64,000 bases of DNA, from contig JASAMV010005999.1 of NCBI GenBank assembly GCA_030248065.1, positions 1-64,000 on the forward strand, written 5' to 3'. The position numbers and the translations under genes are program-made. The stretch comes from Rhynchonema sp. JSB1_4 (Eukaryota; Nematoda; Chromadorea; Monhysterida; Xyalidae). Numbering within the stretch: position 1 is the stretch's first letter; each line of letters starts with the position of its first letter. Below the pieces are notes generated by a model. That model was given only the letters and a program-made list of their open reading frames with translations, ran no database searches and was not told the DNA's origin. Positions 1 through 11,658 of this stretch are shown here, piece by piece.

Positions 1-1313
1 ATTCAACCGAATTATGCGCAAACCCACAGAACACACAACGCATCGCACTTAACGGTGTCCCCCTGCCTTTGTAACCCGCATTGAACCGATTTCCCCCTCG
101 TGCATAGGAACCGCGTGAATTTCCAGAACCGTAACCGTGATCGTGTGGTCGAAAACCACCTCGTGAACTATTGTGTGGTGGCCTTCCTTGCCCCCTGGTC
201 TGCACAAAAAACGCTCCGGTACCTAGTTGCAGAGAACTCGAATCACTTGCCTCGCTAGATTTCCGGCTTTTGTCCTTCTGGTCACCCTTGACGTTGTCGA
301 CTCGTTCTTGTCGATCGATAATGTTCCACAACTGCGCTGTAAGATCAGAGACGGACCAGTCAGTGAGCGGTTTCACATCTTCCAGCTTGTAGCACACGAA
401 CATGCGATTTTTTCCTGCAGGTTTTGCGTAATGATCACACGGTTGCCCGGGGCGTTCACGTCTTCACCCATCGCGGACAACAAACGAACGATACGGTCCG
501 CTTCCAACACAGTTTCACGTAACGAACTATCGGGCAGGTGCCGCAGTTGTTTGTACAAGTCCGAAATGATCTTTTTGTCATCACCGAATCGAGACTTCCG
601 ACAGGTCCAAAACAACTGGGTACATGTCGTTAGTTTCGGGGAAACCCTCGACCATTTTTGACGCTTCATCGGTGAGCATTTGTTTCGACATCTCGAGAGC
701 TTTTGGCTCCCATTCAACCGGTCATTGTCACCGCACACATTCAAGAACTTCTGATAAAACTCGGGCCACTTATCTTTCGATTTTCCGTCAAACGTTGGCC
801 ATGGCATTGTTGGTGTTTTGATTGACGTCATGTTTGCCGTTTGCGACTGCACCGATAGCACCTGTTGTAACAGATCCGCAACATCGCCACCGCCCGCAAC
901 ACCGCCACGTGCGAGCGGAGGACTCCGCGACCATGCTCACGTAACTGCAGCTTGAGTTTCTGACACTGGTAATTTTGGCCTGCAGAAAAGCACGTAATTC
1001 AACAGCTTCGTCCAACAGGGGTTGGTATTTGGCAAACGCTTGGTCATAAGAAGCCTCCACCTCCGCTTGATCGTCACCGGTGGACGAATCAATCAACGCC
1101 AAAAATTGTGCTTGTCGTTCTTCACCCGTTTGAATGCGTGCAGTGAAGGGAATCCAACCGTTCACATTTACCTCTCGACCGAAACAGTTTGTTCTTCACC
1201 TCTAAACTGTCGTCCGCACCATACACGGGTCGGTTGAGTGGACGCCCTGCTTGTAGCACATCGCTCATGTGACGAGACCAGGGGCCCAGAGCTTTGAGCA
1301 CAGATGACGTCAT
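1..1313 (-). pseudogene. BEL/Pao retrotransposon gag remnant, frameshifted, cut by the window edge
   Basis: Read on the minus strand, the fragments follow the order of a BEL/Pao-type Gag (the DUF1759 region). There is an N-terminal part from a probable ATG at 1313. Next comes a Gln/Glu-rich stretch, then a block with FDGKSKDKWPEF near 790, which corresponds to the family's 'FxGdxxxWpeF' signature. A segment with RFGDDKKI follows near 590. An Arg/Gly-rich tail then leads to CVFCGFAH near the left edge, resembling the start of a zinc knuckle. The frame changes at least four times (near 1180, 920, 700-600 and 400), so this copy is dead. Pol would lie to the left, outside the window. Superfamily assignment is by motif recall only. 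Confidence 0.7.
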
Positions 1314-1441
1314 TGTGACGCCGCCGCCGAGTGAGAATGAAGTAGATTTTTGCCGCCGAGATTGAATTATATTCAAATTGCCGCCGATTCTGGTTTACCA
1401 AGGCCGACCGGGAGCAGACTCAGTGCAATGAGGGGATGCCA

Positions 1442-1926
1442 TGTAGCAGATGGCAAGCCTCTCGAGTCTCTGTGTTAGGTACTTTTATGCAAACAACACG
1501 AAAATATTAATTGGAAATACAATAAAAACCAGAATGAAAATGTAATGTGTTTGGTTCGTTATGCACAGGCAAAGCTCAGATGAAGCCAAAACATATGAAT
1601 GCAGTGTCGTGAATCACACGCTTTAACTGATAAGCACACACAAGACAGATCAATAATGTTTGCATGAAATGTTATAAAGAAATTAATCATTGAATCATTG
1701 TTGGCAGAATCCAGTTCAACAACATACAACAATTCAGCTTCTTATTTCGTTGCCTTTGATTACAGTACTGTGATGAACAATTATAGTTCAAGACAAAAAG
1801 TGGAAAGGATGTGGTTGTTGCGTGTTGCAAAATGCACGCTTACGACGGCATCGCAACGCGATGACGGAGTACGCGTGACAACTTTGACGTGTTTGATGGC
1901 TGCCCCGCCCTGACTGGTAGTTGTAG
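1442..1926 (-). mobile_element. probable 5' LTR and leader of the BEL/Pao remnant (boundaries tentative)
   Basis: This non-coding stretch lies between the gag N-terminus and the satellite array. On the minus strand it would end in ...CTACA, immediately followed by TGGCATCCCC, which could be a primer-binding site. A minus-strand TATA-like CTTTATAAC lies near 1671-1680. The outer end is unclear and no partner LTR is in the window, so the boundary next to the satellite is a guess. Confidence 0.35.
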
Positions 1927-4900
1927 CCAATGGGAGGAAAACAAATCGAAGTTAAGAATACCACATTTCGAACGCGGTCATCGAAACATAGAATTCCTGC
2001 TACCGGAAAACCACACCCCGACGGCGGCGCCGAAACACAATACTCTATCTCCAGTCCTATGAGAGAACGTGACGAAGCTAAAGCACTATTACGGACTCAT
2101 TCAATGGGAGGAAAAACAAATCGAGGCTAGGAATACCACATTTCGAACGCGGTCATCGAAACACAGAATTCCTGCTACCGGAAAACCACACCCCGACGGC
2201 GGCGCCGAAACACAATACTCTATCTACAGTTCTATGAGAGAACGTGACGAAGCTAAAGCACTATTATGGACTCATTCAATAGGAGGGAAACAAATCGAAC
2301 TTAAGAATACCACATTTCGAACGCGGTCATCGAAACACAGAATTACTGCTACCGGAAAACCACACCACGACGGCGGCGCAGAAACACAATACTCTATCTA
2401 AGTCTTATGAGAGAACGTGACGAAGCTAAAGCATTATTAGGGACTTATTCAATGGGAGGAAAACAAATCGAAGTTAAGAATGCCACATTTCGAACGCGGC
2501 CATCGAAACAAAGAATTCCTGCTACCGGAAAACCACACCCCGACGGCGGCGCCGAGACACAATACTCTATCTACAGTCCTATGAGAGAACGTGACGAAGC
2601 TAAAGCACTATTAGGGACTTATTCAATGGGAGGAAAACAAATCGAAGTTAAGAATACCACATTTCGAACGCGGTCATCGAAACACAGAATTCCTGCTACC
2701 GGAAAACCACACCCCGACGGCGGCGCCGAAACACAATACTCTATCTAAGTCTTATGAGAGAACGTGACGAAGCTAAAGCACTATTATGGACTCATTCAAT
2801 GGGAGGAAAACAAATCGAACTTAAGAATACCACATTTCGAACGCGGTCATCGAAACACAGAATTCCTGCTACCGGAAAACCACACCACGACGGCGGCGCC
2901 GAAACACAATACTCTATCTAAATCTTATGAGAGAACGTGACGAAGCTAAAGCATTATTAGGGGCTTATTCAATGGGAGGAAAACAAATCGAAGTTAAGAA
3001 TGCCACATTTCGAACGCGGCCATCGAAACAAAGAATTAATGCTACCGGAAAACCACACCCCGACGGCGGCGCCGAAACACAATACTCTATCTACAGTCCT
3101 ATGAGAGAACCTGACGAAGCTAAAGCACTATTATGGACTCATTCAATGGGAGGGAAACAAATCTATCTTAAGAATACCACATTTCGAACGCGGTCCTCGA
3201 AACACAGAATTCCTGCTACCGGAAAACCACATCCCGACGGCGGCGCCGAAACACAATACTCTATCTATGTCCTATGAGAGAACGTGACGAAGCTAAAGCA
3301 CTATTAGGGACTTATTCAATGGGAGGAAAACAAATCGAAGTTAAGAATACCACATTTCGAACGCGGTCATCGAAACACAGAATTCCTGCTACCGGAAAAC
3401 CACACCCCGACGGCGGCGCCGAAACACAATACTCTATCTCCAGTCCTATGAGAGAACGTGACGAAGCTAAAGCACTATTACGGACTCATTCAATGGGAGG
3501 AAAACAAATCGAGGCTAGGAATACCACATTTCGAACGCGGTCATCGAAACACAGAATTCCTGCTACCGGAAAACCACACCCCGACGGCGGCGCCGAAACA
3601 CAATACTCTCTTTAAGCTCTATCAGAGAACGTGACAAAGCTCTAAAGCACTATTACGGACTTATTCAATGGGAGGAAAACAAATCGAGACTAGGAATACC
3701 ACATTTCGAACGCGGTCATCGAAACACAGAATTCCTGCTACCGGAAAGCCACACCCCGACGGCGGCGCCGAAACACAATACTCTATCTACAGTTCTATGA
3801 GAGAACGTGACGAAGCTAAAGCACTATTAGGGACTTATGCAATGGGAGGAAAACAAATCGAACTTAAGAATACCACATTTCGAACGCGGTCATCGAAACA
3901 CAGAATTCCTGCTACCGGAAAACCACACCCCGACGACGGCGCCGAAACACAATACTCTATCCAAGTTGTATTAGAGACCGTGACTATTCGGAACTTATTC
4001 AAGGGGAGGAAACCAATTCGAGGTAAAGAATACCACATTTCGGACGCGGTCATCGAAGCACAGAATTCCTGCTACCGGAAAACCACACCCCGACAGCGGC
4101 GCCGAAACACAATACTCTATCTACAGTTCTATGAGAGAACGTGACGAAGCTAAAGCACTATTATGGACTCATTCAATAGGAGGGAAACAAATCGAACTTA
4201 AGAATACCACATGTAGGACATTTCTGCCATTAGTAATTTCCTAGTGAATTGTTTGCCCCATGTGCCAATATTTTGGGGGTGACTGTGTGCGGCACGCCAC
4301 TTTGTGTCGCTAATTATCTAATTGTTCTGATTTCCTTTCCCCCCGATTGGGGCTTTCGCAAACATCCTGTTCTGTACCTATATAATCTTTGCTCTTTTTT
4401 TCATTCTTTAGTTGTACCGTTTGTGACTTTGCTTATAAGTGATGAAATTGTGCTTGAACTGTATTCTCGCTACTTTCTGTTAAGTAGGGAGTGTAGGAAA
4501 TTTCTGCCATTAGTAATTTCCTGGTGAATTGTTTGCCCCATGTGCGAATATTTTGGCGGTGACTTTGTGTGCGGCACGCCACTTTGTGTCGCTACTTATC
4601 TAATTGTTCTGATTTCCTTTCCCCCCGATTGGGGCTTTCGCAAACATCCTGTTCTGTACCTATATAATCTTTGCTCTTTCTTTCATTCTTTAGTTTTACC
4701 GTTTGTGACTTTGCTTATACCACTAACCCTGACAATAAACCTACAAAACCCTACAACTAGACGACCGTATAAATCCTAAACAACAGAAACAACAGAACAA
4801 TTTTCTCTTCTTCACCACATTTCGAACGCGGTCATCGAAACACAGAATTCCTGCTACCGGAAAACCACACCACGACGGCAGCGCCGAAACACAATACTCT

Positions 4901-6235
4901 ATCCAAGTTGTATTAGAGAACGTGACTATTCGGAACTTATTCAAGGGGAGGAAACCAATTCGAGGTTAAGAACACCACATTTCGAACGCGGTCATCGAAG
5001 CACAGAATTCCTGCTACCGGAAAACCACACCCCGACGGCGGCGCCGAAACACAATACTCTAAGTCCTATGAGAGAACGTGACGAAGCTAAAGCACTATTA
5101 GGGACTTATTCGATGGGAGGAAAACAAATCGAAGTAAAGAATACCACATTTCGAACGCGGTCATCGAAACACAGAATTCCTGCTACCGGAAAACCACACC
5201 CCGACGGCGGCGCCGAAACACAATACTCTATCTACAGTCCTATGAGAGAACGTGACGAAGCTAAAGCACTATTACGGATTCATTCAATGGGAGGAAAACA
5301 AATCGAGGCTAGGAATACCACATTTCGAACGCGGTCATCGAAACACAGAATTCCTGCTACAGGAAAACCACACCCCGACGGCGGCGCCGAAACACAATAG
5401 TCTCTTTAAGCTCTATCAGAGAACGTGACAAAGCTAAAGCACTATTACGGACTCATTCAATGGGAGGAAAACAAATCGAGGCTAGGAATACCACATTTCG
5501 AACGCGGTCATCGAAACACAGAATTCCTCCTACCGGAAAACCACACCCCGACGGCGGCGCCGAAACACAATACTCTCTTTAAGCTCTATCAGAGAACGTG
5601 ACAAGGTTAAAGCACTATTACGGACTTATTCAATGGGAGGAAAACAAATCGAAGCTGAGAATACCACATTTCGAACGCGGTCATCGAAACACAGAATTCC
5701 TGCTACCGGAAAACCACACCCCGACGGCGGCGCCGAAACACAATACTCTATCTAAGTTCTATCAGAGAACGGTGCAAAGCTAGAGCACTATTACGGACTC
5801 ATTCAATGGGAGGAAAACAAATCGAGACTAGGAATACCACATTTCGAACGCGGTCATCGAAACACAGAATTCCTGCTACCGGAAAACCACACCCCGACGG
5901 CGGCGCCGAAACACAATACTCTATCTACAGTCCTATGAGAGAACGTGACGAAGCTAAAGCACTATTAGGGACTTATTCAATGGGAGGAAAACAAATCGAA
6001 GTTAAGAATACCACATTTCGAAAGCGGTCATCGAAACACAGAATTCCTGCTACCGTAAAACCACACCCCGACGGCGGCGCCGAAACACAATACTCTATCT
6101 ACAGTCCTATGAGAGAACGTGACGAAGCTAAAGCACTATTAGGGACTTATTCAATGGGAGGAATACAAATCGAAGTTAAGAATACCACATTTCGAACGCG
6201 GTCATCACTATACCCTATCTAAGTTCTATTAGAGA
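1927..6235 (+). repeat. 174-bp tandem satellite array, about 21 units, interrupted by an LTR
   Basis: Units start repeatedly with CAATGGGAGGAAAACAAATC at about 174-bp spacing (for example 2452, 2626, 2800, 2974). Every unit carries an EcoRI-type GAATTC and the block GACGGCGGCGCCGAAACAC. Identity between units is very high over most of the array. A diverged variant with 'CAAGGGGAGGAAACC' occurs at about 3960-4040 and 4900-4975. Because 174 is 58 codons, units read through in frame and produce repetitive open frames, but many carry TAA in the same place (TCTAAGTC). I treat it as satellite DNA, not a gene. The unit length is close to a nucleosome repeat, as in many centromeric satellites. Confidence 0.95.
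4212..4814 (+). mobile_element. solo LTR (603 bp) with an internal tandem duplication, inserted in the satellite
   Basis: The insert begins TGTAGGA and ends TTCTTCA. It is flanked by CCACA at 4207-4211 and CCACA at 4815-4819, and the satellite consensus continues uninterrupted across the site. This is a textbook 5-bp target duplication for an LTR element. The first ~230 bp (from TGTAGGACATTTCTGCC) are repeated from 4492 with only a few differences, each copy containing a CTATATAATC TATA-like box. Only the second copy continues into ACAATAAACC (polyadenylation-like) and the true 3' end. No gag or pol is present. It is probably a solo LTR with a duplicated U3 region, or a very small TRIM-type element. 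Confidence 0.8.
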
Positions 6236-8059
6236 ACGTGACAACGCTAAAGGACTATGAAGGACTTAACAGACAGCAGTGGCTAATGCCGTGTTTTCGC
6301 CTAACGAGCCGCTTTTCATTCCGCATCATGATACGATCCTCACTGTTCACCTTGCATCTGCGTTTTATGTACTGCACGTTGCTATCTGCCTTTACTATTC
6401 GCCTTGTGTCTGCGTTTTATTTTATAAACTGCTAAGTGACCTTGGCAATGGCCGTGCCATCGCACAGACGCACGACAAGAATCTTGGTTGATCGTCCATT
6501 TCAAGCAGAATTGAGAATCAGTATTCAGTATTAATGCGAAAAACCACGAATTACCTGTGATTTTGGCTTTAAAAGCATAGCTTACAAACAAAAAGCCACA
6601 GTCATGGTCTGGAACCGGTCTCAGAAGTAGAGCTACAAAATTGGCGATAGCACCATCGCGCATGAAAACCCTATATGCGATGTTAATATGTTTAATGTCA
6701 CGTAACGTGTGGGCCCGTGCTATACTTTTATGCCGAAGAAAAAGCAGAAGAACGTTTTCGCAAACTGTCAACTGTGTGTTACCCGCAATCGGATGTGCGG
6801 GCACGCACCGGGTTTAAATTTTGAGTGGGAGGCGGGGCCCACGCGTTACAGGTTGTGTGTAAGTTTGGGCTTCTCAAGTAGAGTCTTGCCACAATGGAGA
6901 GACTTTTGAGTTTTTAACTCGCGCAATAACTCGAATGATGTATATATGCCGCTTAGTACTACCGTGCTAACTCCGATAATCACAAAAAGTCACTAAATTT
7001 CAACGTGAACCCAAATTCCAACATACACCTGCGTTTCGTGGACGATATGTGACGTAGTGTTTTGGCGTTGATGTCAAGTGATCTTACAATCCAGCGGGGG
7101 ACGAAACAGCGGCCTCCTACTTTGTTGGCTGCTACCATAACTTGGAACCTCGTCTCAGGCAAGGGTTAGGCTCCAGTTTGGGTCTGGATTTTAGCTCAGG
7201 AGGCCGCTGTTTTTGACAACCCGCTGTTTTGGATTCGGTGTTGTGTTGTTCGTGGTGCGCTGCTTCACGCCTGGTGGAGAAAGGTGGCTTTGCCGATGTT
7301 TCAGTTGACCCTGACGTTCTTTGTGCTTGGAGGCAAATCTGAAAGTCGAAATGCTCGACTGTCCCATTTGGCTGTGATGCTCACATTCGCAAAAAATTAG
7401 AAAAATGTTCGGTGATGTTTTTCAGCTACTGTACAGTAATACACATTGGTCACTTGCCCGTTTGGTGTAATCCCACTGACGATGACCTGGTGCATGTCCG
7501 ACTGTGCACACAGGCAGATTCTGGCCACCACGAACACGCTGCGCAACTGGTATTGCACAAGAATGGCCACACTTCAGTCAATACCCACATCAACAAACGA
7601 CAACAAGGCAAAACATGAAAAAGTTATTCCTGGTCGACCGAAACTTGAATTTGTAATATTGAAGGTGAATTTGACCTGATTGTTTGTCACGTCGCGTTGA
7701 ACAGCGTGCACTGTTATGCGCGTCTGTTGGCTTCAACGCTAGTTGAATATTGGTGGCAGGGCAGACATTGGACTAAACGTCTGAATCTGCAAAACAAGTG
7801 CGAAACAGTTTCATGGAGGTTTTTGGCAGCGAACGAAAGACTTCGAAAAAGAGCACGCAAGCGAGAACTGCACTGTACGTAATCATTGAATATACGCTCT
7901 GTGATGTGACCAAATGTCCAAATCCACGCACACGAAATGCAGACAAAAATCAGAATATATGAGGCAAAAATTTCTGTTGATCGTTCCTCCAGGTTTTCTA
8001 CGCCACAGAACTACACACTTCAACGGGCTGATAAAGATCGACCCAACTTTGTACACACT
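6236..8059. other. no recognisable gene
   Basis: Only short, low-similarity open frames on both strands, none with a motif I recognise. A small inverted pair (AACAGCGGCCTCCT near 7107 and its complement near 7199) suggests another decayed foldback repeat. Confidence 0.5.
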
Positions 8060-8311
8060 GCACCCGCTGATCCAAAGCGCTGTATGTATATACGAGGCGT
8101 ATTATGTATTCCAAATAAACAACAAACGTACATAAATGTAGCTGTGCACAACTATCAAGCCTTAATACACTACTGTATACGGGATTTCATTTAGGGGGGC
8201 TCTATTAATTCACCGACCCCATTTTGGAGAGGGGTTGTATGACTACTGGGGGCTCTATTCCGGAGGGGGCTGCATTTAGGCTTCTACGGTAAATGTGACT
8301 CCGGAAAATAA
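8060..8311 (+). mobile_element. partial 'GGGGGCTCTATT' repeat ending TACGGTA
   Basis: The body (CATAAATGTAGCTGTGCAC, then ACTATCAAGCCTTAATACAC) and the terminal part (GGGGGGCTCTATTAATTCAC, then GGGGGCTGCATTTAGG and CTACGGTA) match copies at 45841-46087, 47575-48200 and 52322-52657. Only one end is recognisable here. See the TACCGTA-type elements in the 42-50 kb cluster. Confidence 0.65.
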
Positions 8312-8396
8312 CCACAAAACGCATGAAAAATCCGTCACACAATCTACCTGACTACGATTGTGTAGTTATCAACCATCGGATAGTATTGTTTTCGTA

Positions 8397-8635
8397 TAGT
8401 AAATTTCCAAATTCGCTGCCGCACAGTAAAGTACGCCCCATAGTTAATGTCAGGTTCTAAACCCGAAAATCAACTTCTGAAACATTCGCACAACCAGCAC
8501 ACACGCAGCTTGCCAGAAAGCCAGGCAGCTGCGCGCAATGTTTCAGAACCGCGCGTGGTTAGCGTTCGGGTTTATAACTTGAAATTAACTATGGGGCGTA
8601 TTTTACTGTGCGGCAGCGAATTTGGAAATTTACTA
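8397..8635. mobile_element. MITE with ~52-bp terminal inverted repeats and TA target
   Basis: The left arm (TAGTAAATTTCCAAATTCGC ... CGCCCCATAGTTAA) is repeated in reverse complement at 8584-8635 with only 1-2 differences. The flanks are TA on both sides, consistent with a TA target duplication. The inner region contains a second inverted motif around GTTTCAGAA and AACCCGAA. A decayed relative lies at 26409-26622. Confidence 0.8.
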
Positions 8636-8639
8636 TATT

Positions 8640-9770
8640 ATTTATACCAGTGCTTTATATCCCCTTAGAACACATTATGTAACAAAACAACCCCTATTTT
8701 GCACTTGAGCGCTCATTTTTTATCGTGTTGGGCAGATTTTGGCAGGAATAAAAAAATTTTAATCAAAATTTTTTAAAAAAATGGGTTCGAATAAATTTTT
8801 TTGATTAAACCCACTGCGTCAGCGTACCAAACAAGCTTGACTAAAAAGTTTGACAAAACCAGCAAAAAAATTCCAAAAATTTTAAAACCAAAATATAAGT
8901 TTCTTTGTGACCCTCACCGAACGTGGCGCTGGACAATGCCAATGGGCTGATGCATCAGGTGCCTTGAACAACTACTCATGGGTGGTTGGTCGATGTTTCA
9001 GAATTTGAATCTTGTGCACACGTTTCTGATGGACACGAAGCTGAAAATTCAAGTGCATGGATATTCCAGGTGCACACTTGGCTCACATTGTGAATATGAC
9101 AACCGACCTGACATGTGATGTTGATCAGAAATGGAGATTAACAGGAATGGTCACTGATTCGGGCGAATGCGAGTGGAAGTGTTGCATTGCAATGAGTTGA
9201 TATCAGATTGGATGCCTGTGAACCGAAAAATGCAATGTGAAGTTTGATTTGCATGGCCGCCTTTGGTGCTGCATAACGCACAGCCAGAGAAAAAAACAAG
9301 CGAAAATGAAGCGAAAACAAGACGTAAAGGCCAGTCACTGCGAATTCTGCAAAAATAATCGAGCACGCTCACATGATGAAAGAAACAAAGTGTGAGTGAA
9401 CTGGGATGTATTGAGGTGGAATGAATAAAAGACGCAAGTCCCCAGGTCCAGGCACAGGCACATATGGGTGAACATAGACGGCAACCTAATCTCTACCTCA
9501 AGCAAGCCAAAAACGACTTTGATTCAAAAACAGTGTAAGACAATGCATTGCTCATCATACCAAAGTGACTGCACTGTTGTCAGTGTCGCAAGCCAACTAC
9601 ATACGTACGGTATCGGTATGTAGTGATCGTGGCTCAGCACAGCACTCTTCTCGATGTGCACAGCGGGACTCCACTAAGCCTTGCCTGTGTACAGTTAGTC
9701 ATGTCTTGTGTTTTGATAGTGTGAATCTGATATTCAATACGCAGCGTGCACGTGCTGACACACGTGCAAC
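8640..9770. other. no recognisable gene; AT-rich tract
   Basis: At 8745-8900 there are long A/T runs (AAAATTTTTT types) without a clear repeat unit. The rest is unremarkable unique-looking sequence with short open frames only. Confidence 0.4.
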
Positions 9771-9860
9771 CAGGGTTGGAAAAAAATTTTTAAACAAGTT
9801 TTTTTTTTAAAAAATTTTGTTTTTAAAACTTGTTTATAACAAAATTTTTTTCCAACCCTG
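9771..9860. mobile_element. 90-bp foldback element with CAGGGTTGGA ends
   Basis: It starts CAGGGTTGGAAAAAAA and ends TTTTTTTCCAACCCTG. Almost the whole element can fold on itself through A/T arms. The ends match those of the 794-bp element at 23978-24771, so it looks like a minimal internal-deletion form. The 8 bp on each side do not match convincingly. Confidence 0.7.
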
Positions 9861-10508
9861 CGCCAATATGAATGCTACCAAATGGTATGGACCGCCCTCG
9901 TTCGGGTATGCCACTGAAAGAGGATTCCAAATCCGTGATGAGTGGATTATTTGAAGACATGCGTCAAAGTAAGGACCCGATGTTGTCCATGCCGAATGTG
10001 CTCGAGCAATCGCTCTCAGCACACGTGCAATACTCTGACCTACCCGAACTCGACTATCCAGCACAGCCGCACACCGTATGTGTGACGACGCGCGTAGCGC
10101 CTGTCGAGAAACCGAACACCCTGTGACATGATGCCTCAGTTGAAGACTGTACGAACAGCCAAACCGATACCATGCCACTGGAGGTTCCAACCAACACGAA
10201 CCCGTGCTTTCGCTCACGAGCAAATTTAAATTATTATTCGGCTCCTATTCCATTTCCACAGCAGTCCGATGCCCCGCTTACAGTATATGTATGTGCATTT
10301 CACAGCCACTTAACTCAACGCTCAACTGAATCGCAACCTGTAAACCAATTACAGCACAGTAATGTAATAAACCAAGTGTTTCTAGAACCAGACCAATTGT
10401 TTCTAGAAGCAGACTTTGATCAGAATATTATACGCCGCAATTAAATCATCAGGGATTATAATGGCCGACATACAGCGGTTATGGTCTGTTGATTAAATTG
10501 TAACCTCA
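9861..10508. other. no recognisable gene
   Basis: Several overlapping open frames of 80-130 codons lie on both strands, none with recognisable motifs or plausible splice-linked partners. Confidence 0.35.
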
Positions 10509-10750
10509 TGCAGGCAAGTTTGGATCGGGTTAGGTGAACACAAATGTTTCACCCTTGTCGACTCAGGCTGCTGGAGTTCAACTTTAGTTGTTTTGGGTGG
10601 GTGGCAGACCACGTGGTTTCGTGTCATACAGAACCACTAATCATGAATGCCAGCTGCCTGAGTTGGCAAAGGTGAAACATTTGTGTTTACCTAACCCGCT
10701 CCAAATTTGCCTGCATAACCCCATGCAGGCAAATTTGGAGCGGGTTAGGT
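10509..10750. mobile_element. inverted-repeat element (ATGCAGGCAA ... TTGCCTGCAT)
   Basis: The left arm from 10509 (ATGCAGGCAAGTTTGG, GGGTTAGGTGAACACAAATG) is mirrored at about 10670-10719. A direct partial copy of the arm follows at 10721-10750, after CCCC. This fits a MITE with a duplicated terminus or two abutting copies. Confidence 0.65.
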
Positions 10751-11201
10751 ACAACGCTATACCGATATTAGATAAACAGACTGTAGCAGACTTCAAATTA
10801 TGATGAATGAGTTCAATATGAGATATTGTCTTGCTTCTTCTTTTCCTCCTGTATCGCTCTGTACACAGTGCGCAACTCGTCTTGACTGGCCAGCAACGGC
10901 TGCTTACCAGCGAACTGAAACATCAGAGTGAACTACTGAAAAACTGCAAACTGATTTCCATACTTGCATGTCAATATGGTCAAATAAAAAATGATTGCTG
11001 CACAAGTTTTAAAATCTCATACAACTCTCACCCAATTGGCCGGTGTAAAACACACGGTAGGTTTGCGACAAATTCGCTTTCGTCGCCGTTGGTCTCTGCG
11101 GCACACGCGCTGTGCCGATTGACACATCTGATCACTGGGACACGAATCCTCCGTGCATTTACCTGCGTACGTGCTGGATATGTAAGGGCGAACTTAGGTT
11201 G

Positions 11202-11521
11202 AACACGGAAACCGGAACACGGAAATATTTCCGTGTTTTCTGTTTCCTGAAAAATTTTCAAAATCACGGTACACGGAAATAACGCAGGCGTGGAAACGAT
11301 GCTCTTCGAGTGATGATGACAAAAGCCAGCGTGCTGAAGTCAAAAGCTTGGTTGACGCAAACAGTAACAATGTTCACGGAAATATTTCCGTGTTTCGTGG
11401 AACGTGAAACTAAAAAATCATGAAAACCGGAAATTTTTCTGTGCACGAAAATATTTCCGTGACACGGAAATAAGTGAAATAATCTTGTATGGAAATTTTT
11501 CCGTGTTCCGGTTTCCGTGTT
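11202..11521. mobile_element. foldback element built from CACGGAAATATTTCCGTG palindromes
   Basis: The ends are inverted: AACACGGAAACCGGAACACG at the left, and its near-complement ending at 11521. Between them are several copies of ACGGAAAT or palindromic GGAAATATTTCC, in both orientations. No coding capacity is visible. It directly abuts the next element. Confidence 0.75.
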
Positions 11522-11658
11522 TAAGGCTGAACTCTGACAAACGCGAAAAGCGCAAAATTAACTTTTCGCTTTTGCGTTCTGACAAAAGCGAAAAGCAAAA
11601 AGCGAAAAGTGCGTTGTAAAACATTTCGCTTTTTCGCGTTTGTCAGAGTTCAGCCTTA
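11522..11658. mobile_element. 137-bp foldback MITE (TAAGGCTGAACTCTGACAAA ends)
   Basis: The left arm TAAGGCTGAACTCTGACAAA and the following CGCGAAAAG are exactly mirrored at the right end. The interior consists of more CGAAAAGC / GCTTTTCG words, so most of the element can form a long hairpin. Confidence 0.8.

Noticed and set aside
4249..4779. Two similar hydrophobic open frames inside the satellite insert
   Set aside because: They are the two copies of the duplicated LTR segment. The TG...CA ends and 5-bp duplication explain the block.
1930..6222. A family of repetitive proteins (MGGKQIE... units) encoded by the satellite
   Set aside because: The open frames arise because the unit length is divisible by three. 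Several units carry the same in-frame stop, and there is no promoter, splice or domain evidence.
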